Below are positions 11,642-24,951 of a DNA stretch of 64,000 bases, one piece after another. The stretch comes from Opisthocomus hoazin (taxonomy: Eukaryota > Chordata > Aves > Opisthocomiformes > Opisthocomidae), in the NCBI RefSeq assembly GCF_030867145.1, contig NC_134419.1:310001-374000 (forward strand), read 5' to 3'. Under the pieces are notes generated by a model. The model ran no database searches. It was not told the DNA's origin and saw only the letters and a list, made by a program, of their open reading frames with translations. The translations under genes were made by a program, and so were the position numbers. Every line of letters starts with the position of its first letter. The stretch's first letter is position 1.

Positions 11642-14600
11642 TTCTCGTGGAAACTAATTGGACTTATTTGAAAAGCTTTGTCACAAACATAGATGTATTT
11701 TGTAGGAGATCAAGTTTTAGAGAATTCATAATTTTCCACAAGAAATCTAACTCTTCTGTATGTCTTCATACTTTTTATAATCATTAAGAATATCTGTAAT
11801 TATTTTTCTTGAAGATTCTTCATGCTTCCAGTCTCCATTTTCTTGCTGCCTTAAAGAAAAAAAAGTAATCAGTCAATTGTTTCAAAGAGTTGTAAAGTCC
11901 TGAAGTCCCCTGCAATCTAAACTTGCAAGAAGAAGGAATCAAGAATTGAGTTTTCCATAACAATCCTACTGCAGCTTCCTCGGCTGGAAAAGACATGCTC
12001 AGAAGTTTTGTGCTGCTGCAAGCTGTGAGCTGCTGCACGTGTTGCAAAATAGAACTGTAGTCTTGAGGTTCATTCTTTTTCTAACTACAGCTAATTTTTC
12101 ATGTTACGGAGGAGATCCTTCTCAAACAGATGGTCATAGTCCTGTTTTATAGGCCAGAGATCAGACCATGGAAATTTCAGAAAATCGGAATGCAAGTGGA
12201 ATCCAATCTACTTTTTTATTATTTTGGATTTAGCATATTTTCTACAAGTTTTATAGGTCTGAGCTATATTTAGCCACCAAAGAAAGAGACTTTCTTCTCT
12301 GCAAGGCTCTGAAGGCTGCTTGATCATTTATGATGCTGAAGACTTTTATTTCGCCCTAATAGGCAGGTTTTTTCTTTGCAATAGGCACAAGATGTTGAAA
12401 TTAATAGAAATTCAACCACATAAAACTAAAGACAGAATGGAAAATGGAGGGCTAAATCTTCAGATGCTACTAATTAGCTTATTTCATGGACTTTGTGCAG
12501 CTTTTGAGCTGAGGGAGGTGGACTCTAGGATATCTTTAACCCAGAGTGCCTACTTCTGCCAGTGCATTAGCTAGTGGTCTTAACTGAAATGAAAACCAAA
12601 TTATTTATGCATCTGCTTTGTCATAACACCTCCACATCACTGTTCCGCAAGCATTTCAGATATGAACTAGAACCCTGGAGAAGTGTCTTTGTGTTTGAGG
12701 TGGATGTGCCCTAAATTAGCAGCGTCTCCTTCCTCTGAACAGCTGGAGGTGAATCCTGCCCTTGCTGCTGTAAAGGTGACAAAGATTTGGCTCCATTGAA
12801 TAAATGGCAGCAAAATCTTCAACTTCAACAGACTTCTGCTGGCAATGCTAAAGCTTCTTTTACAAGACTGCTTATGAATCTTGGCTTCTCCAATGTAGTG
12901 TTCCTGAAAAAGTGCCTAAAAAGATGCTTAAACCTCACTGAGGATGGAGTTTAATCCTTGCTTTTTGCAAGTGATTACTTCTTGCTACAAGACAATTGGC
13001 TAAAATATCCTAGCAGCCCTGAAGTCAGTATGAATTTGTCTTGGACTGGTGAACTGCTGCTGTAGTATCTAACAAGTGGGATGGAACAATAGTTATTCCA
13101 ATATTCCCGAGGAGCCCTGAGTAACAAATGAACATGTTCAGGGCTCTGCTTTGTTAATATGGGAGTAACAATAGACGTTCGTTGTGAAATTTAAGATCAG
13201 AACTTGCTGCCCTTGCTCTTGCTGTGGTAATCAAAATGATTCTATTTCCCCGGTATTATCATACTGATCTTCCAAAATGTGAAAGCAGTACATGATGCAG
13301 CTCAGTGACTCACCCCAAAGAAAACAATGCTTAATTATCTTTACTAAAAGCTGCATTTTTCAGGAAATTCAAGCCCCAGAACAGCCATGTTGAGGCAATC
13401 TGGTATTTATCAGTGAACAAGGCCCCTTGCGGGGCATGTAAGTGTTTGCCATGATGTACGGGGAAGGACAGATTGATCCCTGACTGCCCGCATCTGGGTG
13501 GGTCTCTGGAGGGTGCTCAGCCCTGGCCCACCCCTGATGCTACTAAGTTCTTGATTTAATCCCTGTCTTTGCCCATGTTTTACTGTGCATTTCTGTGACA
13601 GCACAGACAGCGATGAGCTGTTAGAAAACCTGACTCACTAGAGTAACCTGCAACTACTTGAAGACCTGCCAAAATTTAGGCTAATCATTTACTAATTAAT
13701 TAGATGGCAGAGGTGCCTTTGAGGAAAAAACACATAACCAGGACCCCCACTGATACCAGGGCTGTAATGAGCTGAATCCTGCTCGCTGTGGCCATGATGC
13801 TCTAGCATCTCTGAAAGGCTAGTGCGAGACCTACTTGTCACTGTAGCCTGATTCGAAGGCTGCCCAGGTATCCAAGAAATCCTCTGCCCTTTGCTTAGTC
13901 ACGCATACGAGTGGTTTGGTAGCAGTGATACTTGACCTCTTGTTGCTACAAGCAAAGCGGATGTCTCCCGCCCACCAGACACAGCTGGCTCCTCTTGCTC
14001 CTGGGACTTCCCTTTGCCTCTCTCTGTGTAGTACCAGCCTCTTGCTCAGCAACGAGCTTACTGAGTGAAAAATATAGTAAAAGCATAGTTTTCCCAATTA
14101 ACAGAGAAAGAACTCTGATTATTCTCACAGGTTAGGTTCACTGGAATTAATATGACCCTGTCTTCAAACAGCATGCAGTCCTTGTCCCCGCGTATTTCTG
14201 AACTCTACCCAAAGCTTCCTGAGCCATTGTCTGTGATAAAAAAAGCACGATAAAAGTAGCAAGGCATTGAAGTTACGCCCACAAAGCTGCTCACAAAGGG
14301 CTGCAGGGCAGACTTTAGCCCGTGCCTGCGCTGGCAGTGGTGCACAGCCTTGCTGGCCCTGTGGATAGCAAGGTGGAGCTCCTAGGGTGACAGCAGGGAG
14401 CTTGCAGCATGGTCCTTTCCCTTGTGGGGAGTCAACTGGTTCTTATGTCCCTATGCAAGGAAGAGCAAAACCACAAAGTTATTTGCCAAACTACTCAAAT
14501 CATTCTCCTTGCTTTGGCATTGATTCTTAAGCCAGGGCATACACTTCCCTCTTTGCTTCAATGGGACTTCTGTACATGTTTAAGGTTAGGGACATGCTGA

Positions 14601-15163
14601 AGTCCTTTCCTGGATTAGGAACCACTGAAAACAGATAAAATGACTTGTATAAGGGTGAGCAAGCCAAAAAGATGATCAGCGTGGCTACAGCTTAAAAATT
14701 CCCCCAGTGCAAAAAGCTAGAGTACAATGAGGAGAGGAATGCTTCTTCCCACCTTGCTTATCTAGGTAGCAGCTGCCATGCTCAGCCGGCTGCTAGATCC
14801 TCCTAACCACTTAAACACGATCAGCTTTTGCACCTTGCTCAGCACTCGTTGAATGCTTATAGGCATCAGTGTCTCTTTTTTTTTTTTTTTTTTGTGACTT
14901 TTGCTCATCACTGTATTATATTTATGTAATCTCCAAGTGGATGAATTTTGGCCTTCACTCAGTAATTTTTTTTCTAATGATTCCTGCCTATTAAGTCAAT
15001 TGTATACATTTGATTGTGACTTTGTCTCTAGCCGGAGAAATATCCAGTGCAGGTCCAACAGGTGCTCAAGAAGACCATTATATGTCATTCTAAACCGACA
15101 AGTTTGCATGCTTTTTAAACAGAGTTGTTATGAGTACTTTTATCTTTGCTGAACAACATGTAA
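11642..15163. other. Gene-free intergenic region
   Basis: AT-rich unique-looking sequence with an 18-nt T tract near 14.88 kb and a TAATTAATTA homeodomain-type palindrome at 13693-13702. No exon found. Confidence 0.6.
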
Positions 15164-15345
15164 AGAATCAAAAAATATCTTGACCTGGAGGGGACTTGTG
15201 AGGACCATCAAGTGCAACTCCTGACTCCACACAGGGCAGCCTAAAAGTTAGACCATATATGCAAGAGCGTTGTCCAAAGACTTCTTAAACACTGACAGGC
15301 TTGGGGCCGTGACTGCTGCCCTGGGGACCTTGCTCCAGTAACAAC
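15164..15345 (-). mobile_element. Old CR1 LINE 3' fragment
   Basis: The antisense CR1 3' region is recognisable from the AATCA...CTTGACCTGGAGGGGAC start, then GCAACTCCTGACTCCACACAGG, GTTGTCCAAAGACTTCTTAAACAC and CTGCCCTGGGGACCTTGCTCCAGT. It is more diverged than the copy at 10.8 kb. Confidence 0.65.
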
Positions 15346-16959
15346 ATGTTACTTAGGGTGTTGATTTTAACGAAAAATTGTAATCTAGCCAATCCCTTCA
15401 GAAAAGCATTATCTAAGCAAAGTTTTACATAAGTCTTAGATTTCTTTATTTAACTCTTGTCCCTCTGTAATATGCTTTACATGAACAAAAGGAATCTTTT
15501 ATCAGTTTCGTTTGCAGAGAACTTTTCAAGAGAGGGAATGAGGAGCCAAGTTTGCTTTAAAGACTGAGCCCCTGGGAATAGCTTTATTGACCCTCTGTGT
15601 TCATCTCCTGGTCATATGATGCAGTCTCCAGATAGTCCGGACTGATAGAGTGAACACTCATCTTCTGAGAAGCACTTACGAATTCTCCAGGATCCCTCTG
15701 TTCTCGAACAGAGGAGGTGTAAAAGGTGTGCCAAGTCGTGTAATTCATCTCTGCTGGGTTCAGATGTGAACAGCGCCTTTTGAACACGGATTTTGTAATG
15801 CTGTGTGTGCATGACTGTGAATAATAACACAACCTGAAGTTATTTTCTTTCGCACTGTTGATTCCGTTTTTTCCTTTGCAGTGTACTGTAGCAAAGATGA
15901 GCTTTTATGTTTGCACTGAGAAACAGACAAACAGATAAACTCTCACAGCATCAGTAACTAATAAAATTGTTATTTTTTGTTATCGTAAGTAGCAAGTACA
16001 GAATGTTTCATGCTGGTATTTAGGCAATTTTTCTATAGGCAAGGTTGTAGCACTCAGGAGTATATAGTCTAATTCCTTGGTTTTAGAACCAATAGAACTA
16101 ATTAGTGGTGGTTAAGGATAACTATTTTGTTCAGCTGTTAACTTTTAACACTGAAAAGCAAATAGGGGCCTGGCAGTCAAAAATGCTGAATAAATTGGAT
16201 TTTACAGGAGATGCCACGATGAACAATGCTATTGTGACCTTGCTGTTTGTTGAGCTGGGTTTGCAATACCACATTGTTTTGAAAAAAACATTTCCATATA
16301 AGTATTGGTGTGAGATTTTTACTTTCTGAACATACCTTCCTCAGTTTGACATGGTTTTCACTGCCATGGAGCTATAGGTAAGAACCTATCTGTTTTCAAT
16401 TAGTTGCCAGAATGCTCACATACTTAGAGTCTGCAGTTAGAATTGATTTATTTTGTGGATATGAAGTTGCAGTTACAAAGTTTTATTGAAGGTAAAGAAA
16501 AAGCTCAGACACACTGCAGAGAGATTAAATACCTCTGAACCCGTGGGCTTTAGTCTGAGTGATGAAATGGAGAGCAGTCTTCTGTCATCGCAAGAAGGGC
16601 CTGGGACACTCCACTGTCAACCTGCTAGGAGATCTCTGTTTCACACTGAGTGTTGTGGTGTAGGTGGTAATGGATGTCTGATGGAATATTCTGAAGAAGG
16701 TCAAAATCGGCCTTTGCTTGTCTTGCTGTAGTCCTTCGGGCTAGCAAACAGAAATCCCTCTAAAGGATACCACCACACTGCGTGTTGCAGTAATCTGAGC
16801 TGGACCACTGAAGGTTACAGCTAGAGGGTAGCTTTAAACATTTTTATGCCTCTGCTTTTCTGCTATTTCTTGCTGGCCTGTACATGCCTTTGGGAACAGA
16901 TTGAGTGTGGAGGATGGGCTTGTGTTTGGTGAACAAGCCAAAGACTCTGGACATCAAAA

Positions 16960-17095
16960 TTCAGCCTCCTGCTGTGGCATGGCTTTCCATATGCCCTTGG
17001 GTAAATCATTCAGTCACTTGCTATGCCTCAACTCACTTTCTGCAAAATAGTGCACAACCTTACCTCTTAGGGGTTTTATAAGTGAAAATATACCA
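16960..17095 (+). repeat. Ancient MIR/CORE-SINE-like remnant
   Basis: Matches the order of MIR landmarks: GCCCTTGGGTAAATCATTCA, then TGCCTCAACTCACTTTCTGC, AAAATAG, CTTACCTCTTAGG and GTGAAAA. It is diverged, as expected for an amniote-age copy. Confidence 0.4.
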
Positions 17096-18519
17096 AATAT
17101 GGTGAGTTGTGCAACTTCCATGGCAGTGCAAAGTACTACCCAAGTCCTGGAACTGCGATCAGGCCTCCTGTGTGTCCCCTGGGCATTCTTCTGATTGCAG
17201 CAGGAGTTCACAGTCACTCAGCACAGAGGAAAGGTTCAGATTAACAACTGTGTGTTTCTTACGCTCACATTCATCTGTCATCTTTGCTCAGTCTCCCAGC
17301 ATGATTAAGTCATGCAGGAACGGGTTGAAAGGGCTGGGTTTGTAATTAAAATGGGAACACATGGCTGAGTTTTCTTTTACCTGTTGCAGAACATGGGGTG
17401 TAGGGCATGTAAGACATGAACTGGATGTAAACCTCCAAGGGGAATTGAGTAATCATTTCAGTGATACTGTCCGCAGCTTGCTCGCTTGCTTTTCATGCAA
17501 CTATAGCGTTACCAGAGGGTTGTTCACATCTTTGTGACTGTTGGGATCCCAGGATTTTGATGACGTTTCCTTTCACTGTCTATTTCTCCTCAACTCATTT
17601 GTAGGAGTGCATAATTTTTTTTTGTTTGTTTAAAGGAGTCCTAGTCACGTTTTTCCCTCCAGTTCTTTCTCGAGGAAGCAAAACTGAAAAGAACAGAGTC
17701 TTGACAGCATTTTGGCTCCAGTCTTTGGCAGGTATTGAGTAAAAATAGTGTGAAAAGTGTAAGCTCACACTATTTACATCCACAGTGAATAGCTGATAAT
17801 AAAGACTGGAGTGTTAATTTGTTTGTTTAACCAGTGTTAGGTTTGTTACCTTTGAGCTTCTGTTGCCTTTTGCAGCTCAAGCCCCACCATCTGCAAATGT
17901 CCCACTGCCGGATTTTTCTGGGTTAGTTGTTGTCCACGGATGCACAGGTTGGTACCCAGTAAGCTTTTCAGAAACGTCTGTAACTCCAGTTGGTGCTTTC
18001 CTGGGTGGACAGCAGAAACTCCAGGGTCATTCCACATCGCCTGTTGGCGTGTCAGCAGGTGCTCCACACTTGCGTCCGGTGCAGAGGCCGTGCCGTGCTT
18101 TGTACCCGTGCGGGGTGCCCGCAAGGTGCTGAGGGGTTTTCCAGCTGGCACCTGCAGTGCCCCATTGCAGCCCAGTGACCCACGGCTTGAGCTGACCCAC
18201 AGGGGGTCCTCAGATAAGACTGTAATTTGGGTACGCTTTGTAAGAGCTCTACCTACCTCAGAGACCTCACTGAGATGTTTTGATGCTTGCAAAGCAGCCA
18301 CCCAAAGCTCTGCTCTGAAGACATCTTCGCAGAGCACCCTGCCAGAGAACTGGGTAAGGCTAAGGTGTCTGGTACTGCCACTGCTGTTAGCGTGTGTTTT
18401 ACCTGCTGCTTTGGGTGTATCACAGTCACCCTTTCAGAGTAAAGCTTGTGTTAAAAGGGCAACTGTAGTTTGCTGTTTTGAAAGATGGGCAAAACACCGC
18501 ACCAAAAATTGGGTAATAT

Positions 18520-18620
18520 TATTTGAGGTCACACAGAGGATCTACAGGAAGGGGAAAGATAGAAATCGAATCTCTCAAGTCCTGGGCCTCAGTTATGATC
18601 ACAAACCTGTTTTACTCTCA
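18520..18620 (+). repeat. Possible ancient SINE/LINE tail remnant
   Basis: GAGGTCACACAGAGGATCTA followed by GAATCTCTCAAGTCCTGGGC recalls the GTCACACAG...GAACCCAGGTCTCC pattern of old amniote SINEs. Weak. Confidence 0.3.
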
Positions 18621-21600
18621 TTTACTTGTATTGTCATCAGGAGCTGATTTATTAAAATCTCTAAAGGTCACAGTGCTCCCTATAGTAAGAATCAGACAAT
18701 GCAACAAACTATTGTCTTCTGTATTTGCCATAATCTGATATAATAGTTTGTGTTAGCATTTACGTTTATTTATATACCTAGGAAACTCTCCTTACAGTTT
18801 ACTTTTGCTTGTTTCAGTTGTACATTCTCAGTAAAATAATTAAACTTTGATATCCCACTGGAAACCACCATCTATCCTCAATTTAATCAGAATGATGTAG
18901 GCAGGAGGAGTGTCTTGGTACAGACCCCAGGGTCTGTCTCCGTGGAAGCGTACCTGGCTCCAACTCCGCCAGCGCTCCGGGTTGGACTTTGCACTGCGTT
19001 CTGGTACCCCAGGCAGGCATGCTCTGTTGCAGCTGGGTATGGATTGTGTGCGGCACACAGGTCTGAGCTACTAACATGGTGCAAGAATTCAGAGCTATCC
19101 TTGTTAATGTCAGGCAAAAGATCAGTAAGATTTGCAGATCAAAAAAAATATCTATGTGAAATATCCGTATCTGGATTTTGTCCTTGATCCTTTTTCTGGA
19201 TTTTGGAGATGAGCTCTCACTCCGCCATTTCCCAAGATAAGGAGGACTGACTGAGGTTGTCTTCTGAGTTGGCAGGGTAAGCAGGCGTGCATTTGGGCAT
19301 GCAAATCCCAGCTGCAGTTCAGCACAAAGGCTCTGGGGAGACGTTGTTGGACAGGTCGGGGGGGTGTCTGTGGTCCGAGGCCATGTGGTGGAAAGGAGCC
19401 TGAGATGGCTGGCCAGCATAAGGTGACTGCTGTACTCACCTGGTGCTATGCTGAGAGAAAGAGGTGAGCTATGAAATGCTGGTTTAGTGTGGTGAAGGTG
19501 CTGAAGACAGGGAGGGAGCTGGAGTTCAGAACCAACCATCCGAGGAGGGGTAAGGGGAAAGGAATGGTGGGCTAGCCGCTCCAGAAAAAATCGCCTTGGA
19601 ACTTGGCTGTCCATCAAGTTACTTGACTGTGTGTTATGTTACAGCATGTTACTCAACAGTGCTTACTGTTCAAAAGGAGAAATTGCAGCTAAATTCTGGG
19701 GGAGAAACACATTCACCGCTAATACTGGAAAGGTTAGAATCCACTACACAGTTCTACCAGTCTGACCTGGACTGTAGTTCTGGAGTTTCCTCCCCGTCAA
19801 GTTGCTGGAGTACATTGATCCTCAGGGTCCAATGACCGTCTGATTCACTTTAAACAAAAAGGAAAGTCAGAGTTTTACGAAGTGTTTTAATTATCATCAC
19901 TAAAGCCCTTTGCTGCCAAAGTGAAATGTGAGCTGAGGCTGTGCTTTGGGCTGGTTCTCGTAGCACACAGCCAAGATAACCAGCACAAGGCAGAGTCATG
20001 AGCCACAGGGAGAAGGGGAGATCTCAGCCCCTGCCTCTCGGTTCTCGGGTTTTCATGTGGAATAGTTACACTTTCCAGAGTCGCAGCACTGCGTTGCTGC
20101 CAAGACCACTGATTTCCTTGACATCGTTTCTACCCAAGGTTAATAATATCACACTTTCTTTGTTTAAAACTACTAACAGCATTCTCAGTGTGCACTGGGA
20201 CTCAGATGTCTAAATTACAATGTCAACAGCCTCAGCTGTTTTACTTCTGTGGAATGAGCTGTAGTTACCAGAACCCAAATTACTCCCTATGCTTCTGCTT
20301 TTGCTCAGATCTCTCCTGTGTTGCTTTTCTTTAAAATTAATCTGCTAGTCCTTTCCTTGTTTCCTTAGAGCCCATTCCTGAAGCTACTGTGGACATAACT
20401 GTGTGAACTGGGGGTGCGCACACAACTGCTTTGCTTATGGATTAAAATCAAACGACATAGGGTGCAGACAGTGAAGACAAATAATGACAATCTTCAAGCT
20501 GTTTTTCTTTCTTTTTCAATCATTTATTTCTGTCAATATTAAGAATTTGGGGGTTGGAGCTGAGACACCTTTGCTGTGCAGTGATAGAACTACCTGCCGT
20601 GTTTAGGGCACAGCAAGGTTGTTTGCGTTTTTTAGCACAGTCTTGGAGGTAGGTTTTATATCTCCATATGCCACTGAATAATTTATCTTCATTGTTTGCC
20701 TCTTGATTTTTATTTTTTTTTAAAGTTTCCAACTAACTACTTTCTGACCATGAAAAACACACGTGCCAGAAATTTTCCATGACAGAAAGTTCAAACTCAG
20801 TACAAAGATTTCTTCTTGGAAAATGGCTGAGGAAATAGGTTTTACTGTGTGCCCTGAAGATGAACAGACCTGGATCCCCATCAGTCAATGACAGAAGATA
20901 ATTCCAGAGTCCAGGGGGCTGAAAAACTCCATCTTCTTTCCCAGAATAGTTAAATTTAATGGCAACGAACAATTAGATGGTATGGAAATCCCAGGATCTC
21001 TCAATGCCTGTACTGCATAAGACCCTGGTTAGATTAAAACAGGGTGAGGGTTGAGGGAAGATGTTTAGAGGAGCTAGGCTGAAATGAGTCTGCTATCGAC
21101 ATACTTACTTGAAGAAACTGTGCTGTTTAGGTTAACTTCAGTGAATGATAACCTTAGCTGAGAGATTTATAAAGATATATAAGAACGTGTCTGGCACTTT
21201 AGACTGTCTGAAAGATTACCGTGAATTTTTTATTGGTTCCAGCCCTAAAATAGTGCAAGCCATTCATATATCTCTGTGAACGCTCTTGATAAGAGTAGCT
21301 TTACATCCTATTCTTAAACAACTCTGCACGAAAAATGTTTTTTATTCGACTCTGCAAAGAAGCTGGAGATCTCCACAATATGTTCTGTACCCTTGAAAAT
21401 TAGTGAAAGTGGAAAAAGAAAGGTAATGCAACAGTAAATCACAGATTGAAGGGGCATGAGCTAGAATAGTAAATCCAAAATTATTGAATGAGGGTTCATT
21501 ACTATGTGCTGTGAGTGCTGTGTGATTAAAGAATCGGGCCAGATTTCATGTTGTATGCTAGTATAATCACAATGATTTTATCACAGCTATGTCAATATAG

Positions 21601-24600
21601 TGCAAAGGGAAATGTGACCCTAGAAATCTTTATGATTAGGTGTTAGCAACTCAAAGGAAACAGTCCAGTTGTGTGGCTTCCAATGACACAAAGCTCCTGG
21701 TGAAGTCAGCAATTGAAACTGCTTTGTCACTCCAAGGAAGAACTTCTGTGGATGGGGGTGTCGGGGAGCAGCACGGGTGGCTGCCCAGGGTACTCCATCC
21801 TGTTATGAGTCTCGTGCACCAGGTCCCTGCTCCAGACCCTGACCCTTATGCCTGGTAGTATCACGGGGCTCAGTCCGTTAGCTGCTGATGAAGAGCGAGC
21901 ATCCGAAGTGAGTTATTCGGAATGGCTCTTCAAATACTGGCAGCATCTGTGCAACATTCATGGCAATCACAGAGTTTTGGGAGCTTAGTTTCCAGTCATA
22001 TCTGTGCTTTTCTGTAAGATTCCAAAGTTGCAACAAGCTGTCCAGCACTTTTGCAAGTTTTTACATTAAATTGGATGATAATAAACATCTTTCAGGAGAC
22101 CTGTGCACATCAGCATGTTTCTCTAGCAACATGCCTCCATACCTCCTGTTCCACCAGTAATGGAATTTCAGCAACTGGCTTTTAGTGATACCAGTAATTC
22201 CTTGTGTCTGTAGGAAGCTCGATGAACCAGAATATGACATGCAATTGTAGTGACCTGCGATTAACAACATCATTGATGTTACATGGTTGGCTAAGGCATA
22301 CGGGTTCCTATCTTATATTACTTTCTCAGACCTGTGTAGGCAGCGACTATGAAGGCACTCAGGCAATGCGTTTATTAGATTGCTTTAGTTAGCGTAATAA
22401 GGGTCTACTTACTCAGCCTATAACCCTGACAAGGAATTTTCATTCTTACTTGCTGCATGTTCTTTTGGAAGGATGCAGGCTAGCCAACAGTTACTTTTTG
22501 AGTCTGATGTTGACCAGAAAAGCTGAAACTAAAGGTGAGAGAATGGATCTCTCAAAGTATCATGTTTCTTATGTTTTAACTCCCTGTGGATTGGTTTTGT
22601 TTGTTGTGATCAGTAATGTCTGTTCATCTGATACCCTGAACCTTCTTGCTGAATCAATTTTCCTCTCTGATTTAGAGTTGCTAGTTCTTTTTTTAAGCTC
22701 AAGTTAACTCCAGTTGGCATTACATGCCACTACATATTATGTTAGAAGTTTCTTTATCTCCACACAGAAATACGTGGTGACAGATTGATCCGCAAAGAGC
22801 TCATTGCTTTCACCTATTCTCCAGCTTGACACTTTGCTAGCTATTTGGAGACCTGTTTTTCAACAGAGATTGTAGATGCTACCAAAAGATTTAGGGTATT
22901 TGAAGGCAAGAGTCAACAGTCTCATGCTTTGCCAACTATGTGTAGTGCCAAAGTAAAGCTATCACATTAAAGGAAAATACACTCTAGACTTTTTTCACAT
23001 GTTATTTATAGAAGCTAGAAATGACCAATACATTCAATGGCAGAAAATATGGGACTACATCCTGTTCTTGTTTTCTTCTTAAAACACCTTGTGGCCCTTC
23101 TTCCTAAGGAAACTTTCTGCTGTGGTGCGGGTTTCAGTTGTCTGAGCTCTGCCTCCAGGTGCTGGAAGAACCAAATACTCAATACAACCCTCATTAATGC
23201 CAATGAGTGCTGCTGGCCAAGGCCCCCATTCAAAGGGGAAAACCTGCCTTTTGCGTGGTGACTGCCAAAAAGACTCTCGCATGTAACTTGTCAAGGTGTG
23301 ATTCAATACTGTCACTTTCCCTCATTAGACTGGGCGCCTAAAAGCCCCCACACTGGCTTTGGCACGACAGCCTAGCAGCGGGGCTCGGCTGGTACCGAGT
23401 CATGGGGGATTTTGTGAACGCACCAGGAGTTCACCAGCACTTGAACTCCTTGGGCCAGAGATAACAGATGCTGGGGATAGCCCAGGAGGCCAAGATCCTC
23501 AGGGCTGAGGAGAGGAAGCAAGCTGGCCAGTGACAGCAGGCTCCTGTCCTTGGGGCAGGGCTCAGGCAGGGACCGGCGGCTGGGAGGAGAGACCCACACC
23601 CGGGGAGCAGAGCAGCCCTGGGCAAAGGGCCCCCGAGTGAGCTGGGCATCGACAGGGGAGTGTGGTGTGCTGCTGTGCTGCTCTGCGCCTGTCTCCTCCA
23701 TCTCCCCCGGGCTGCTCACCGGTGCTTGCGAACAAGTGTATTAGACTGGGACTTCTGACTCTGTTTTCCTTGTTTCATGGCAAGTAATGTCTATGGTGCT
23801 GGCAGCTGCACGTGCGTAAGTTGTCCTCTGAGATGAGCCAAGCAGTCCTGGTGCCAGGCTTTCTCACCCAGCCCCGAGTGTCTCTGGCAACGCGTGTCTG
23901 CACAGGGGTGCTTTGCCCACTTTTCTACGGCACCTTTTTTCAGCAAGGGGAATTTGTCTGGTTTGGATTTTGTTTTTGCATGAGGTTTCCAGTCTTGGGC
24001 TATGGGTAGCCTGCCTGGTCCAAGAAGTTACAAGTGTTCAGCGACCATGGACATGGTTATACCCTTCCTGTGTGAACTCTGCATTGCTGAAATGTTAATT
24101 ATATCGTTATAACTTATCACGGGCAAAATTCTTCAAATGCTAGCCCTCACTGATAAAACAGAATAATGACCTTCCTAAGTCGTGCCAACCAGAAGAGTCC
24201 CACTGGAAGCTATTGCAGTTGAGGGCAATAAACTAGCACATGACGCAATAAATAAATGAGGGTAAGGGAGAAAACACGGGCACAGTGTGTGTTTGCTGTG
24301 TGTAGCTCACCCTGGGGATGGCTGGGCTTCTATGATGCAGTTTGGGTGGCTGCTTGAAATCCTGTAGTCCTGGAGAAAGGTGGAACCCCAGAAAGAGAGA
24401 CTTGTGCTTTGTGGACCAACAGACAGCACTGATCATCCCAATGCGCAGCAGGACTGGGTAACTTCATCCCAGCGTGCTCCGCTGTGTGTGTGCTTACACA
24501 GACCTGGGATTTCTGCCTCTGTGCAGGGCAGGATCGGGGCCTGTGCTCACCTCCCTGGCCTGACAATGCAGCACTTAATGGGAAGAGCTGTTTGGAAAAC

Positions 24601-24869
24601 AGATTTTCATTCTAAGGGGGGCAGAAAATTTGTTACTTAGCAATTTTTTGGTGTCACTTCTCGTGCTTTTGAACTGTGAATGTTTAGACACTGGCACAAG
24701 TGAATTTTTTTTGTTATGACAAAAATGAATTGTGTAATGGAAAGTTGCCTAAAAATGTCTGGACTGGGCTTCCTTAATAGGTAGAACACTGTCAACGGAG
24801 AAAACAGTAGAGGTCAATAATCGATTTGGCAGGTCTGACCATTTGAAGAAATGTCTTTAACAAAGAGCA

Positions 24870-24951
24870 GCTCCCTGCCCATGGCAGGGCGTTTGGAACT
24901 AGACGATCTATAAGGTCCCTTCCAATCCAAATCATTCTATGACTCTATGGA
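24870..24951 (+). mobile_element. Short CR1 LINE 3' end
   Basis: Only the last 80 nt of a plus-orientation CR1: CCCATGGCAGGGCGTTTGGA, AGACGATCTATAAGGTCCCT and the terminal ATTCTATGACTCTATGG repeat. Confidence 0.85.

Larger units (their letters stand above)
15346..24869. other. Gene-free intergenic region
   Basis: Contains the two old SINE-like remnants at 17.0 and 18.55 kb. Rather long open frames lie at 17940-18647 (plus) and 18883-19617 (minus), with no recognisable domain and no splice context. A GC-richer patch lies at 23.35-23.73 kb. No exon was supported. Confidence 0.55.
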
